This document shows positions 25,946-33,307 of a stretch of DNA of 64,000 nucleotides, one piece after another (positions within the stretch are counted from its first letter, which is position 1; each line of letters opens with the position of its first letter). Origin of the DNA: Muribaculaceae bacterium (GTDB lineage: Bacteria; Bacteroidota; Bacteroidia; Bacteroidales; Muribaculaceae); contig JAGATX010000015.1 of NCBI GenBank assembly GCA_017621055.1, forward strand, positions 1 to 64,000. Reading direction: 5' to 3'. The notes under the pieces are model-generated. The model ran no database searches. It saw only the letters and a program-made list of their open reading frames with translations, and was not told where the DNA came from. The translations under genes and the position numbers were made by a program.

Positions 25946-28372
25946 TCATTGATTGGCGTCTTCGTCAGTGACGGCGAGCGCCACCACCTCCGTGAGTGTA
26001 TCTACATAATGGAACGTAAGGCCGCGGCGGTATGACTCGGGCATATCGTCGATGTCCCGTCGGTTCTTCTCCGACATTATAATGTCGGTAATTCCGGCGC
26101 GCTTGGCGGCCAGAATTTTTTCGCGGATGCCTCCCACGGGCAGCACACGTCCCCGCAGTGTGGCCTCGCCGGTCATTGCCGTGCGCGCCGCCACTTTCTT
26201 GCCTTTGAATGCCGAGACTATCGATGTTACGATAGTTATGCCCGCCGAGGGGCCGTCCTTGGGTACGGCGCCTTCCGGAAAATGGACATGCACGGCAGTA
26301 GTATCGATTTTTTCGCGTGATATGCCGAGGACATCGGCATGGGCTTTCACCCACTGATAGGCTATCGACGCCGATTCTTTCATTACATCGCCCAGATTGC
26401 CGGTGACCGCTATGCGGCCTTCCTTGGCAGGCGACAGGCTCGTTTCGGCCATGAGAATGGCGCCGCCGACCTCTGTCCATGCCAGACCGGTAACCACACC
26501 TGCAATGTCGTTGCCCTCGTAGTTTTCGGGGAGGACAGGCGCCAGCCCGAGAAGATCATAGAGATCGGCAGGCTCTACCGGATGAGGGAATGTCTTGCCC
26601 TGCATACCATAGAGCACGGCCTTGCGCGCCACGGCTGCAAGTTTCTTTTCGAGGGCGCGAACGCCGCTCTCGGCGGTATAGTCCCTGATTATGGCTGTCA
26701 GTGCTTCGTCGCTGATCACCAGTTCTTCGTCGGTCAGGCGGTGGTTGGCGCGTATGCGCGGCAGAAGGTGACGGCGAGCTATCTCTATCTTTTCTTCCAG
26801 AAGATAACCGCTGATGTCGATAATCTCCATGCGGTCCAGCAATGGGCGCGCTATGGTGCTCAGCGTATTGGCAGTGGCTATGAAGAGTACGTTCGAGAGG
26901 TCGAAGTCCACATCGATGTAATTATCATGGAAGTGGCAGTTCTGTTCCGGGTCAAGAACCTCCAGAAGCGCGGCCGCCGGGTCGCCTTTGTAGTCGTTGC
27001 CTATCTTGTCGATTTCATCGAGGAGAATAACGGGATTGGTCACCCCTACCCTCTTCATGGCGTCGATTATTCTGCCGGGCATGGCGCCTATGTACGTGCG
27101 GCGGTGACCGCGTATTTCGCTCTCGTCGTGAAGACCGCCGAACGATACCCGCTCGTATTTACGGCCCAACGCGCGTGCTACCGACCGCCCCACGGATGTC
27201 TTGCCCACGCCGGGAGCGCCGACAAGGCAAATTATCGGGCTCTTGCCCTGCGGATTATGGAGTATGAGCGCAAGCTGCTCGAGGATGCGCTCCTTCACCT
27301 TCTCCAGCCCGTAGTGGTCGGCTTCGAGAATTTCCGATGCCGTCTCGAGGCTCTTGTTGACGGGAGTATGCACATTCCACGGCAACGATGCCAGAATATC
27401 AAGGTAGGTGTACTGTATCGAATAGTCGGGCGTCGTCGGGTTGAAGCGCCGCATCTTTTCGGCCTCGCGGCGGAAAGTCTCGAGCACCTTTTCAGGCATG
27501 GAGCACTCCTCGGCACGGGCTATCAGTTTGTCGACTTCATCGTCTTCATCGCCATAGAGGGTCTCGCGGATGGCGTCCATCTGCTGCTGGAGGAAGGCGT
27601 TGCGTTGAGCCTCGTCCATATTCCGGCGTGCCTTGGAGGCCACCTCCTCGGTGAGGTCCACCCGCTGTTTGAACAGCTGCACCTCCGAGAGCAGGCGGTC
27701 GGCACGCTGGCTCAACGCCGACATTGCCAGCATGGCAGCCTTTGCCGACGGTTCGAACGGCATGTTCGTCGCCAGAAAATTCATCATCGCCACGCCGTCC
27801 GAAGATCCCGGCATGGCTCCGCGCAGGTTGTTGGGGTCGCCGCTCACACGCAGTGCACCGTCGACAGTGGCGCGTATAGCCTGCAGACACGCCTCGAACG
27901 ACGCCTCGGCTTCTTTGGCAACGGGAATAACGTCATCCACGGCCTTTACGCGGGCAGTGAGGCCACCGGGCACATGCTCGCCATGCCCGCTGCCAAGGAT
28001 GCGGAAACGGCCGCGCGACCGAACTATCGCAACATGGGTATCCTTGTCGGGATCGAACACATTGAGAACGTCGGCATACACGCCGTAACGATACAGGCCG
28101 GTTGTAACCGCCGGCGAATCGTTGTCGGGCTCTGTCTGGCAGACAATGCCAATCGGCATGCCCTTTTCGAGAGCGTATCGTGCCGTGCGCTCCGATATCT
28201 CGCGCCCTAACTCGAAGGTTACGGTCACGCCGGGGAACAACACCAGATTGCGGGTGGCAAGGATTGGCAGCGAGTCATTGTCCGGCGCTACATCCAGCCG
28301 CCGCGCATCGAATTCTATATGCTCAAGGCGATATGTCGCCTTCTGGGATTCTTTGTTTTTATCGTCACTCAT
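25946..28372 (-). CDS. lon: ATP-dependent Lon protease
   Basis: The 808-residue LonA protease degrades misfolded and regulatory proteins. It has an N-terminal LON substrate-binding domain (LPILATRNLVLFPGVTV), an AAA+ module with Walker A GAPGVGKTS (Ala in place of the common Pro), ILLDEIDKIG (Walker B) and a proteolytic domain. That domain has the catalytic Ser in PKDGPSAGITI and the Lys in GGIREKILAAKRAG. Full family length. It has its own promoter and heads the lon-rlmD-CYTH operon. Confidence 0.96.
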   Translation of the reverse strand: MSDDKNKESQKATYRLEHIEFDARRLDVAPDNDSLPILATRNLVLFPGVTVTFELGREISERTARYALEKGMPIGIVCQTEPDNDSPAVTTGLYRYGVYADVLNVFDPDKDTHVAIVRSRGRFRILGSGHGEHVPGGLTARVKAVDDVIPVAKEAEASFEACLQAIRATVDGALRVSGDPNNLRGAMPGSSDGVAMMNFLATNMPFEPSAKAAMLAMSALSQRADRLLSEVQLFKQRVDLTEEVASKARRNMDEAQRNAFLQQQMDAIRETLYGDEDDEVDKLIARAEECSMPEKVLETFRREAEKMRRFNPTTPDYSIQYTYLDILASLPWNVHTPVNKSLETASEILEADHYGLEKVKERILEQLALILHNPQGKSPIICLVGAPGVGKTSVGRSVARALGRKYERVSFGGLHDESEIRGHRRTYIGAMPGRIIDAMKRVGVTNPVILLDEIDKIGNDYKGDPAAALLEVLDPEQNCHFHDNYIDVDFDLSNVLFIATANTLSTIARPLLDRMEIIDISGYLLEEKIEIARRHLLPRIRANHRLTDEELVISDEALTAIIRDYTAESGVRALEKKLAAVARKAVLYGMQGKTFPHPVEPADLYDLLGLAPVLPENYEGNDIAGVVTGLAWTEVGGAILMAETSLSPAKEGRIAVTGNLGDVMKESASIAYQWVKAHADVLGISREKIDTTAVHVHFPEGAVPKDGPSAGITIVTSIVSAFKGKKVAARTAMTGEATLRGRVLPVGGIREKILAAKRAGITDIIMSEKNRRDIDDMPESYRRGLTFHYVDTLTEVVALAVTDEDANQ

Positions 28373-28394
28373 ATATAATATACGAAAGCGGCCA

Positions 28395-28426
28395 CAAAAT
28401 TACAAAAAAATCCCCGCCCTGACAAA
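28395..28426 (-). promoter_or_regulatory. Promoter of lon
   Basis: On the minus strand: TTTG (28426-28423), 20 bases, TAATTTTG (28402-28395). The leader to the ATG at 28372 is about 15 bases. It separates lon from the long operon that ends at 28480; no clear terminator was seen between them. Confidence 0.8.
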
Positions 28427-28479
28427 TTGCGCTTCTCCTTGCACGCTTTGCAAGTTGGCGGACGGAAGGACGATGAATA

Positions 28480-29145
28480 TCATCGACCGGTATAGTTGAA
28501 CGTATCGATACGTACACGTTGGCTGCGATGCGTTACGCGGGCGCGATAAGTGCTTACCTGTGAGCCGTTTTTAATGCGGACATTGACATTGCCGCCCTGG
28601 GGAGCGCGCATATCGGTGCTGTAATACACGATTTCCACGGTGTATTGCCCATGCAAAGGATTGGACCAGAACACATTCTCGACGGCCTCGTTCTGAGGAT
28701 GGCCACCCTCGCGGTTGTCAACGTCGAGTTCGCCGCCGGTGGCGGGGTCGGTGCGGTTGGCAAAGTAAATCTCGTTGCCGTTAGGCTCATAGACATGAAG
28801 ATCCACATCACCGGGGAAGCCCCACGCCATGGTAACGCGAATTTCGCCGTCATTGCCCTGGTCGGTGGGCACTTCGATAGGTTCAGGTTCGGGCTCAGGT
28901 TCGGGCTCAGGTTCGGGTTCCGGTTCCGGCTCAGGCTCCGGTTCCGGTTCGGGCTCAGGCTCCGGTTCGGGCTCGGGCTCCGGTGCCGGGTCATCGAATA
29001 TCTCGGCCGGCGGATATTCCTCCACGGGAGCGGGGGCTTCCGCCACACGCGGCGGCTCGCCGCAACTTGTGCATTTGCTCATCAGCAGGAGGGCCACAAG
29101 GAGGGCAAAAGCTCCCGCAAGTATTCCTTTGAGATGGTTGTTCAT
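28480..29145 (-). CDS. DUF2135/YfaP-like anchored periplasmic protein with long Glu-Pro linker (copy 3)
   Basis: The 221-residue product has an N-terminal membrane helix (about residues 8-23) directly followed by KCTSCG, then an acidic/proline linker with about 17 consecutive Glu-Pro pairs (about 55-89). A C-terminal DUF2135 domain follows (GDVDLHVYEPNGNEIYFANR, GGELDVDNREGG, ENVFWSNP, GQYTVEIVYYS). EP repeats form stiff extended rods, as in TonB. The lipobox-like cysteine has Lys at -1, so lipidation is unlikely. It is the last gene of the long operon; the stop of the upstream copy overlaps its ATG. Function unknown. Confidence 0.8.
   Translation of the reverse strand: MNNHLKGILAGAFALLVALLLMSKCTSCGEPPRVAEAPAPVEEYPPAEIFDDPAPEPEPEPEPEPEPEPEPEPEPEPEPEPEPEPEPEPIEVPTDQGNDGEIRVTMAWGFPGDVDLHVYEPNGNEIYFANRTDPATGGELDVDNREGGHPQNEAVENVFWSNPLHGQYTVEIVYYSTDMRAPQGGNVNVRIKNGSQVSTYRARVTHRSQRVRIDTFNYTGR
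28881..28986. repeat. Degenerate hexamer repeat coding for the Glu-Pro linker
   Basis: About 17 tandem 6-base units of the type GGTTCGGGCTCA/GGTTCC vary at the third codon positions. On the minus strand they read as alternating Pro and Glu codons. Such repeats can expand or contract by whole EP units without breaking the frame. Confidence 0.9.
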
Positions 29146-29723
29146 CGCTGTTGCGGGTTTGTCGGCGGGGCGTAGTCCACGGTTGCGACATCTACCTCCT
29201 CGCCCTGTTCGTCAAGATGAATATTGTAGCGGCTCTCCTCGCCGTTGACCTGGATGACAACAAGGACATCGCCTTCCTCAACGCCCTGACGCGTCGAGAA
29301 GTACTTCACGGCCACTCGATATCGGCCACTCGGCGGATTGTCCCAGAAAACATTCTCAACGGCAGGCTCGCCACGGCGGCCGCCTTCGAGATTATCCATA
29401 TCGAGCCAGCCGGTAGTGTCGGGATTGCGGCGGTTGGCGAAGTAAATATGGTTGCCGCCAGGCTCATAGACGTGCAGGTCTATATCGCCGGGAAATTCCC
29501 ATGCCAGAGTGACCTTCAGCACGCCGTTGCCGCCGTAATCGTTGGCATCGAACACCGAGTCCTCGGGTTCCGGCTCCGGTTGGGGCGCCACTACGTCGGT
29601 ATCCGGGGGCGTCACGTCCGCTATCTCGCGCGGATGCCCGCAGCTGTGGCACTTCGACAGCAGGAGAAGTGCTATCAGCAGGATGAATGCCCCCACAAGG
29701 AGGCCCTTGAGATGATTGTTCAT
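29142..29723 (-). CDS. DUF2135/YfaP-like anchored periplasmic protein with short linker (copy 2)
   Basis: This 193-residue paralogue of the genes on either side has an N-terminus nearly the same as copy 3 (MNNHLKG.L.GAF.LL.ALLL.SKC.SCG). A shorter Pro/Glu/Asp linker (PPDTDVVAPQPEPEPED) is followed by a DUF2135 domain (FPGDIDLHVYEPGGNHIYFANR, GWLDMDNLEGG, ENVFWDNPPSGRYRVAVKYFS). It overlaps both neighbours by ATGA junctions. The close N-terminal match to copy 3 indicates a recent duplication. Confidence 0.8.
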   Translation of the reverse strand: MNNHLKGLLVGAFILLIALLLLSKCHSCGHPREIADVTPPDTDVVAPQPEPEPEDSVFDANDYGGNGVLKVTLAWEFPGDIDLHVYEPGGNHIYFANRRNPDTTGWLDMDNLEGGRRGEPAVENVFWDNPPSGRYRVAVKYFSTRQGVEEGDVLVVIQVNGEESRYNIHLDEQGEEVDVATVDYAPPTNPQQR

Positions 29724-30238
29724 TGTTGTGGAGAGTTAGGCGCGGCGCCGCGGCGTCGCGGTGATGAATAATCGAATTGTGTAACTGTCTCTTCCTGGCT
29801 GTCCGTAGTGAGACGAACAGTGTATGGTGTCTCCTGTCCGTTGACCTTTACGGTGACGTGCACGTCGCCGCCGCGTGGCGATTCCTCGTCGATGCGGTAC
29901 ATCACCAGACGCACGGTGTATGTTCCTTCGGCAGGATTGCGCCAGAAAGCGTTCTCCTGCGAACCCGGACCGCCTATGCGGTTGTCGACATCGAGCTCGC
30001 CGCCGCCACTACGGCGCGAACTCGTCATGTTGGCGAAATAAATCTCCTCGCCGTCAGGCTGTATGACATGAAGATCCACATCGCCGTAGAAATCCCAGTC
30101 GATATGCACGCGGATATCGCCGTCCTGTCCGAGCTGCTCGCGTGGCTGAGGCAGCTCGAAGCTGCAGTGCGACAGCAGCAATAGGATTATCAACAGCACA
30201 AAAGCGCCGCCAAGACTTATGCCCAGACCCGTTCTCAT
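29720..30238 (-). CDS. DUF2135/YfaP-like anchored periplasmic protein without linker (copy 1)
   Basis: The 172-residue product has a membrane helix (about 8-24), a very short acidic spacer and a DUF2135 domain (YGDVDLHVIQPDGEEIYFANM, GGELDVDNRIGG, ENAFWRNPAEGTYTVRLVMY). It is the most divergent of the three paralogues and the first transcribed. Its start overlaps the last base of the DUF1294 gene. DUF2135 has no established activity; the GDVDLHV and LDVDN acidic motifs suggest metal or carbohydrate binding, but that is inference. Confidence 0.8.
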   Translation of the reverse strand: MRTGLGISLGGAFVLLIILLLLSHCSFELPQPREQLGQDGDIRVHIDWDFYGDVDLHVIQPDGEEIYFANMTSSRRSGGGELDVDNRIGGPGSQENAFWRNPAEGTYTVRLVMYRIDEESPRGGDVHVTVKVNGQETPYTVRLTTDSQEETVTQFDYSSPRRRGAAPNSPQQ

Positions 30239-30534
30239 CAGCGTGTCAGCGCAAAGGCCAGAGCCAGGATCTGCACGAACAGAAGTACCGGTATAGTGAT
30301 GTAAAAGGCCTTTTTGTTAGTCTTGTGGTTGAAAAACACCATACCGCTGAGGGCTCCGAAAGCGCCGAGGGCAGCAGCAGGGATAAAGAGCACCCACTCG
30401 GGGATGCGCCACTTGCCGTAGGTGGCAAGATGTTTGTCGTAAGCGAAAAGCACGAACGACAGCACGCACATCCAGTAGATTATTGGCATGAGCGGGTCGA
30501 AAAACAGTATATTTATATCGAAAGCGTAGTTCAT
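30238..30534 (-). CDS. DUF1294 family membrane protein
   Basis: The 98-residue product has about three or four membrane helices and the characteristic DUF1294 motifs FVLFAYDKHLATYGKWRIPE and LGAFGALSGMVFFNHKTNKKAFYI. The family is widespread and uncharacterised. Its position inside the SrfB/SrfC operon, with gaps of 10 and -1 bases, suggests recruitment as a small membrane component. Confidence 0.85.
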   Translation of the reverse strand: MNYAFDINILFFDPLMPIIYWMCVLSFVLFAYDKHLATYGKWRIPEWVLFIPAAALGAFGALSGMVFFNHKTNKKAFYITIPVLLFVQILALAFALTR

Positions 30535-30544
30535 GGCCTGTTGT

Positions 30545-32341
30545 TTAGAAGATACACGGAATACTTATAAGCACCGAGCGGAGGGCGAAATAGCCGGCAG
30601 TGAGTGCCACCAGACCGCCGGCAGCAAGTGCTATCTCGCCGGCGACATGCCACCAGGGCTGCGGGCCGGCAACCTCCACGAGTTCGTACTCTTTCTCGTC
30701 CTTTTCGAGCGGTACGGGAATATGCGGGAAAGGACGTGCCGACGAATAGAGGTCGACGGCCATCTCGCCCGGTGCCGTAAAGACGTCGCTGCCAACGGCA
30801 GTTTCGCCCTTGGCGTCCAGAACATCGGTTATTCGCACATTGCCCTTGGCCATTATGACCGTTACACCCGCTGCCGGCTGATTGTTGAGCAATTTGACGC
30901 GAACAAGGATATCGGCGAGGTTGGGTGTGCTCTCATAGGGCAATACGAAGATATACTCCTGCTGTTCGGCAACGAGGTCGAAAACGGTGTTGTTCTTCTC
31001 ATCATTACCGTCCCATACCTGCATCTTGTTGCCCGACAGGACGTTGAACGGCCCTACCATTCCGTTGGCATCCGTGAGGAACGCTCCGCGGCCGTTGCCG
31101 TCGCCAAGGTCCACCAGCACAGGATAGCCGGCCAACGGTTCCATCGACAGATTGACCACGCGCACCGTCGCGGTGAACGGTACTGCCGGAGGTGTGTCGA
31201 AAACGAAATCGAAGCGTACGATGCCGTCCACGGCGTTCTTTGTTTCTGAACGGCCGCGCACACCCGCTGCCACAGTGCCCTTGTCGGGTGTGAGGTCGTA
31301 CTCGTACACTGCCATGCCGGAGGCATCGGTAACAAGGTTTACATCCTGATTGCCAACCTTCATAGCCACCGACTCGCCGGCGATGGGAGCGCCGTCGCCA
31401 CCCACAAAAACTTCAACGCGAGTATGCGGTATGTGGGGCGTGCTGAAGTCGAAGTTAAAGTCGTTCACCGCCTCGCGCCTCAGCTCGCGCCTCTGATGCT
31501 CGCCGCGCAGCACAACGTCGCATTCCACACCCTCGAGCCAGGGCAGACTGCAGGTGGTGACTCCTTTGTCGAGCGCCAGCGGCAGCTGCCGGTGGCCGTA
31601 GTTCACCGTCACGGTCTCTGCGCCCACAGGCTCGCCGTCGTGACGCGCCGTGATGCGCACAACAACAAACTGAGTGACATCTACATCGATATGACCGGTG
31701 TTCTCGTCGACATCGACAATGCGTTCCACTCCCGTATCGAGGTCGCGGACGGCTATGTGGCTGCCCTGCGGCAACCGCCCGAAAGAGTATATGCCGTCGT
31801 CGCCTGTTTCCTGTTCCACCCATGCCGTGCCTTGAAGAAGACTGAACTTACGCCGCGGAACAGGCTTGCCGTCGATGGTGAACGACAGTGTTATCTCGTT
31901 GATTTTCTGCTGTACCGTCGTATCGATAATAGTGGCCGCGGAACCGCGTTTGTAGTTGGCGAAGCCCCATCCTGTGAGACGCAGTTCCAGCTCGCCGCCC
32001 TCGCGCCGCCGAACAAAGATGAAGTCATCGTTGGGGAAGCAGAACACCTGCTCGATGACGGCGGCACGCGGTCCGGCCTTGCGGAGGGCGCGGGAGCGCA
32101 GTTCCTCGATCATGGCACGCGCGCGCCGGGTGTCGTCGTCGTTCGCATTGGGCAGTTTCACCCAGCCGTCGGCGTCGCTGTCCGACCAGTAGTAGCTGCT
32201 GTGAGTGACATAGACGGGAGCGAAATATTGGGCATCGGCACCGAGATACTGCTTGATGCGCGTATTGGCGGCATCGCGCACGTTCCAGTTGCTCACTTGC
32301 CAGTGCACTTCCGAACTTGGTACTTCTTTAATCTTTGGCAT
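30545..32341 (-). CDS. C-terminally anchored protein with repeated Ig-like (carboxypeptidase-regulatory-like) domains
   Basis: The 598-residue product has no signal peptide. Residues about 1-135 form an unrecognised alpha/beta domain (VHWQVSNWNVRDAANTRIK...). About five Ig-like repeats follow, with recurring motifs such as DGKPVPRRKFSLL, GEPVGAETVTVNYG, GAPIAGESVAMKV..TDASGMAVYEYDL, MEPLAGYPVLVDL..TDANGMVGPF and NQPAAGVTVIMAKG. The only membrane helix is at about 570-592 (HVAGEIALAAGGLVALTAGYFAL), near the C-terminus. If inserted as a tail-anchored protein, its Ig array faces the cytoplasm, which is unusual. A scaffold role in the complex is inferred. Confidence 0.7.
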   Translation of the reverse strand: MPKIKEVPSSEVHWQVSNWNVRDAANTRIKQYLGADAQYFAPVYVTHSSYYWSDSDADGWVKLPNANDDDTRRARAMIEELRSRALRKAGPRAAVIEQVFCFPNDDFIFVRRREGGELELRLTGWGFANYKRGSAATIIDTTVQQKINEITLSFTIDGKPVPRRKFSLLQGTAWVEQETGDDGIYSFGRLPQGSHIAVRDLDTGVERIVDVDENTGHIDVDVTQFVVVRITARHDGEPVGAETVTVNYGHRQLPLALDKGVTTCSLPWLEGVECDVVLRGEHQRRELRREAVNDFNFDFSTPHIPHTRVEVFVGGDGAPIAGESVAMKVGNQDVNLVTDASGMAVYEYDLTPDKGTVAAGVRGRSETKNAVDGIVRFDFVFDTPPAVPFTATVRVVNLSMEPLAGYPVLVDLGDGNGRGAFLTDANGMVGPFNVLSGNKMQVWDGNDEKNNTVFDLVAEQQEYIFVLPYESTPNLADILVRVKLLNNQPAAGVTVIMAKGNVRITDVLDAKGETAVGSDVFTAPGEMAVDLYSSARPFPHIPVPLEKDEKEYELVEVAGPQPWWHVAGEIALAAGGLVALTAGYFALRSVLISIPCIF

Positions 32342-32371
32342 ATATGGTATTATATTTTTGTTACTTAATGA

Positions 32372-33301
32372 TCATTGGCGTGTTCGCAGCATTGCCGCGG
32401 CCGAATGGACGGCGGCAATAAGCTCGCCGTTGGCCAAAGGAGCCTCGATATTGGTTTCGAGGGCCACAAGGTCGGCATTAGCAATCGCCGACCTCATTTC
32501 CGGCGTGGTCAGACGACCGTCGGAAGGCAGCCGGTTGAGGAAATCGAGGAGCACACGGCGCTCTGCGGCGAGGTAACGGCGATAATCGGCATCCAGCCGC
32601 TCTACCAGAGCCTGACGCGCAAGCTTACGCGGTATCCACGTAATCCGCGCGAGGTCAGTGCATTCGCTGTATTGCGCCAGCAACTCACTTCGGCGTTCCT
32701 CCTGGCGCTGACGGTAAGGGCCATAGTCGCGGACCCTCAGGTTCCAGTCGAGACTGTATCCGGCGCCGGAGGGAACCATGCTTATTGTCACCTGCGTGGG
32801 CTGCACGAACGATGCGGCGCCGAAAGCCAAGGTGCCGTCGATGACGCTGCGGTCGCGCATAAGGCGCCGATACGCAGGCGTGTAGCCAATATTGGGGAAA
32901 TGCCGGACCAAGGTATCGAGACCGCGGTAATTATCTGCCACTTCCGCCACGGCGCCTACATGCTGAGGAGGGAAATCGCGGCCGAAAGCAAGACGGATGA
33001 GGCTGTCGAGCTTGAAAAGGATACCGTTGGCGAGGGTATCGGCAAGGGCGTGGGCACTTCCGTCGGTGAGCGTAACGCCGTGATGTGCCAGAGCGTTGCA
33101 GGCCTCGGCGAAGCGGCGGTCATCCCAGCCGTTGCGAAACCCCTGTATTGCAGTGCGTATGTCGCGACCCGCGTCAGAATAGAGAGGCACAACGTCCGGA
33201 CGGACGGTGACGCGCGGCGCCGGCGGGAACATCAGCAGCCAGGCACCGTAGACTACGGTGGCCAATACCACTACGAGAACGACTAACTTGAGAAATTTCA
33301 T
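32372..33301 (-). CDS. Membrane-anchored periplasmic protein of unknown function
   Basis: The 309-residue product has one N-terminal membrane helix (about 5-24, KLVVLVVVLATVVYGAWLLMF) followed by a largely helical, Arg-rich domain. I do not recognise the family. Segments such as YRQRQEERRSELLAQYSECTD and ALVERLDADYRRYLAAERRVLLDFLNRL look like long amphipathic helices. It lies 6 bases after the 671-residue protein gene, within the SrfB/SrfC operon. Confidence 0.65.
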   Translation of the reverse strand: MKFLKLVVLVVVLATVVYGAWLLMFPPAPRVTVRPDVVPLYSDAGRDIRTAIQGFRNGWDDRRFAEACNALAHHGVTLTDGSAHALADTLANGILFKLDSLIRLAFGRDFPPQHVGAVAEVADNYRGLDTLVRHFPNIGYTPAYRRLMRDRSVIDGTLAFGAASFVQPTQVTISMVPSGAGYSLDWNLRVRDYGPYRQRQEERRSELLAQYSECTDLARITWIPRKLARQALVERLDADYRRYLAAERRVLLDFLNRLPSDGRLTTPEMRSAIANADLVALETNIEAPLANGELIAAVHSAAAMLRTRQ

Positions 33302-33307
33302 CGCTTG

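Noticed and set aside
26339-28210. A 623-codon open frame antisense to lon
   Set aside because: Shadow of lon; no signal, domain or promoter, and lon is unambiguous.
28438-28454. Small palindrome (CTTGCA...TGCAAG) as terminator of the long operon
   Set aside because: Only six base pairs and no following T run on the minus strand.
28480-30238. DUF2135 proteins as lipoproteins (Cys after the first helix)
   Set aside because: The residue before the Cys is Lys or His, which does not fit a lipobox; a membrane anchor is more likely.
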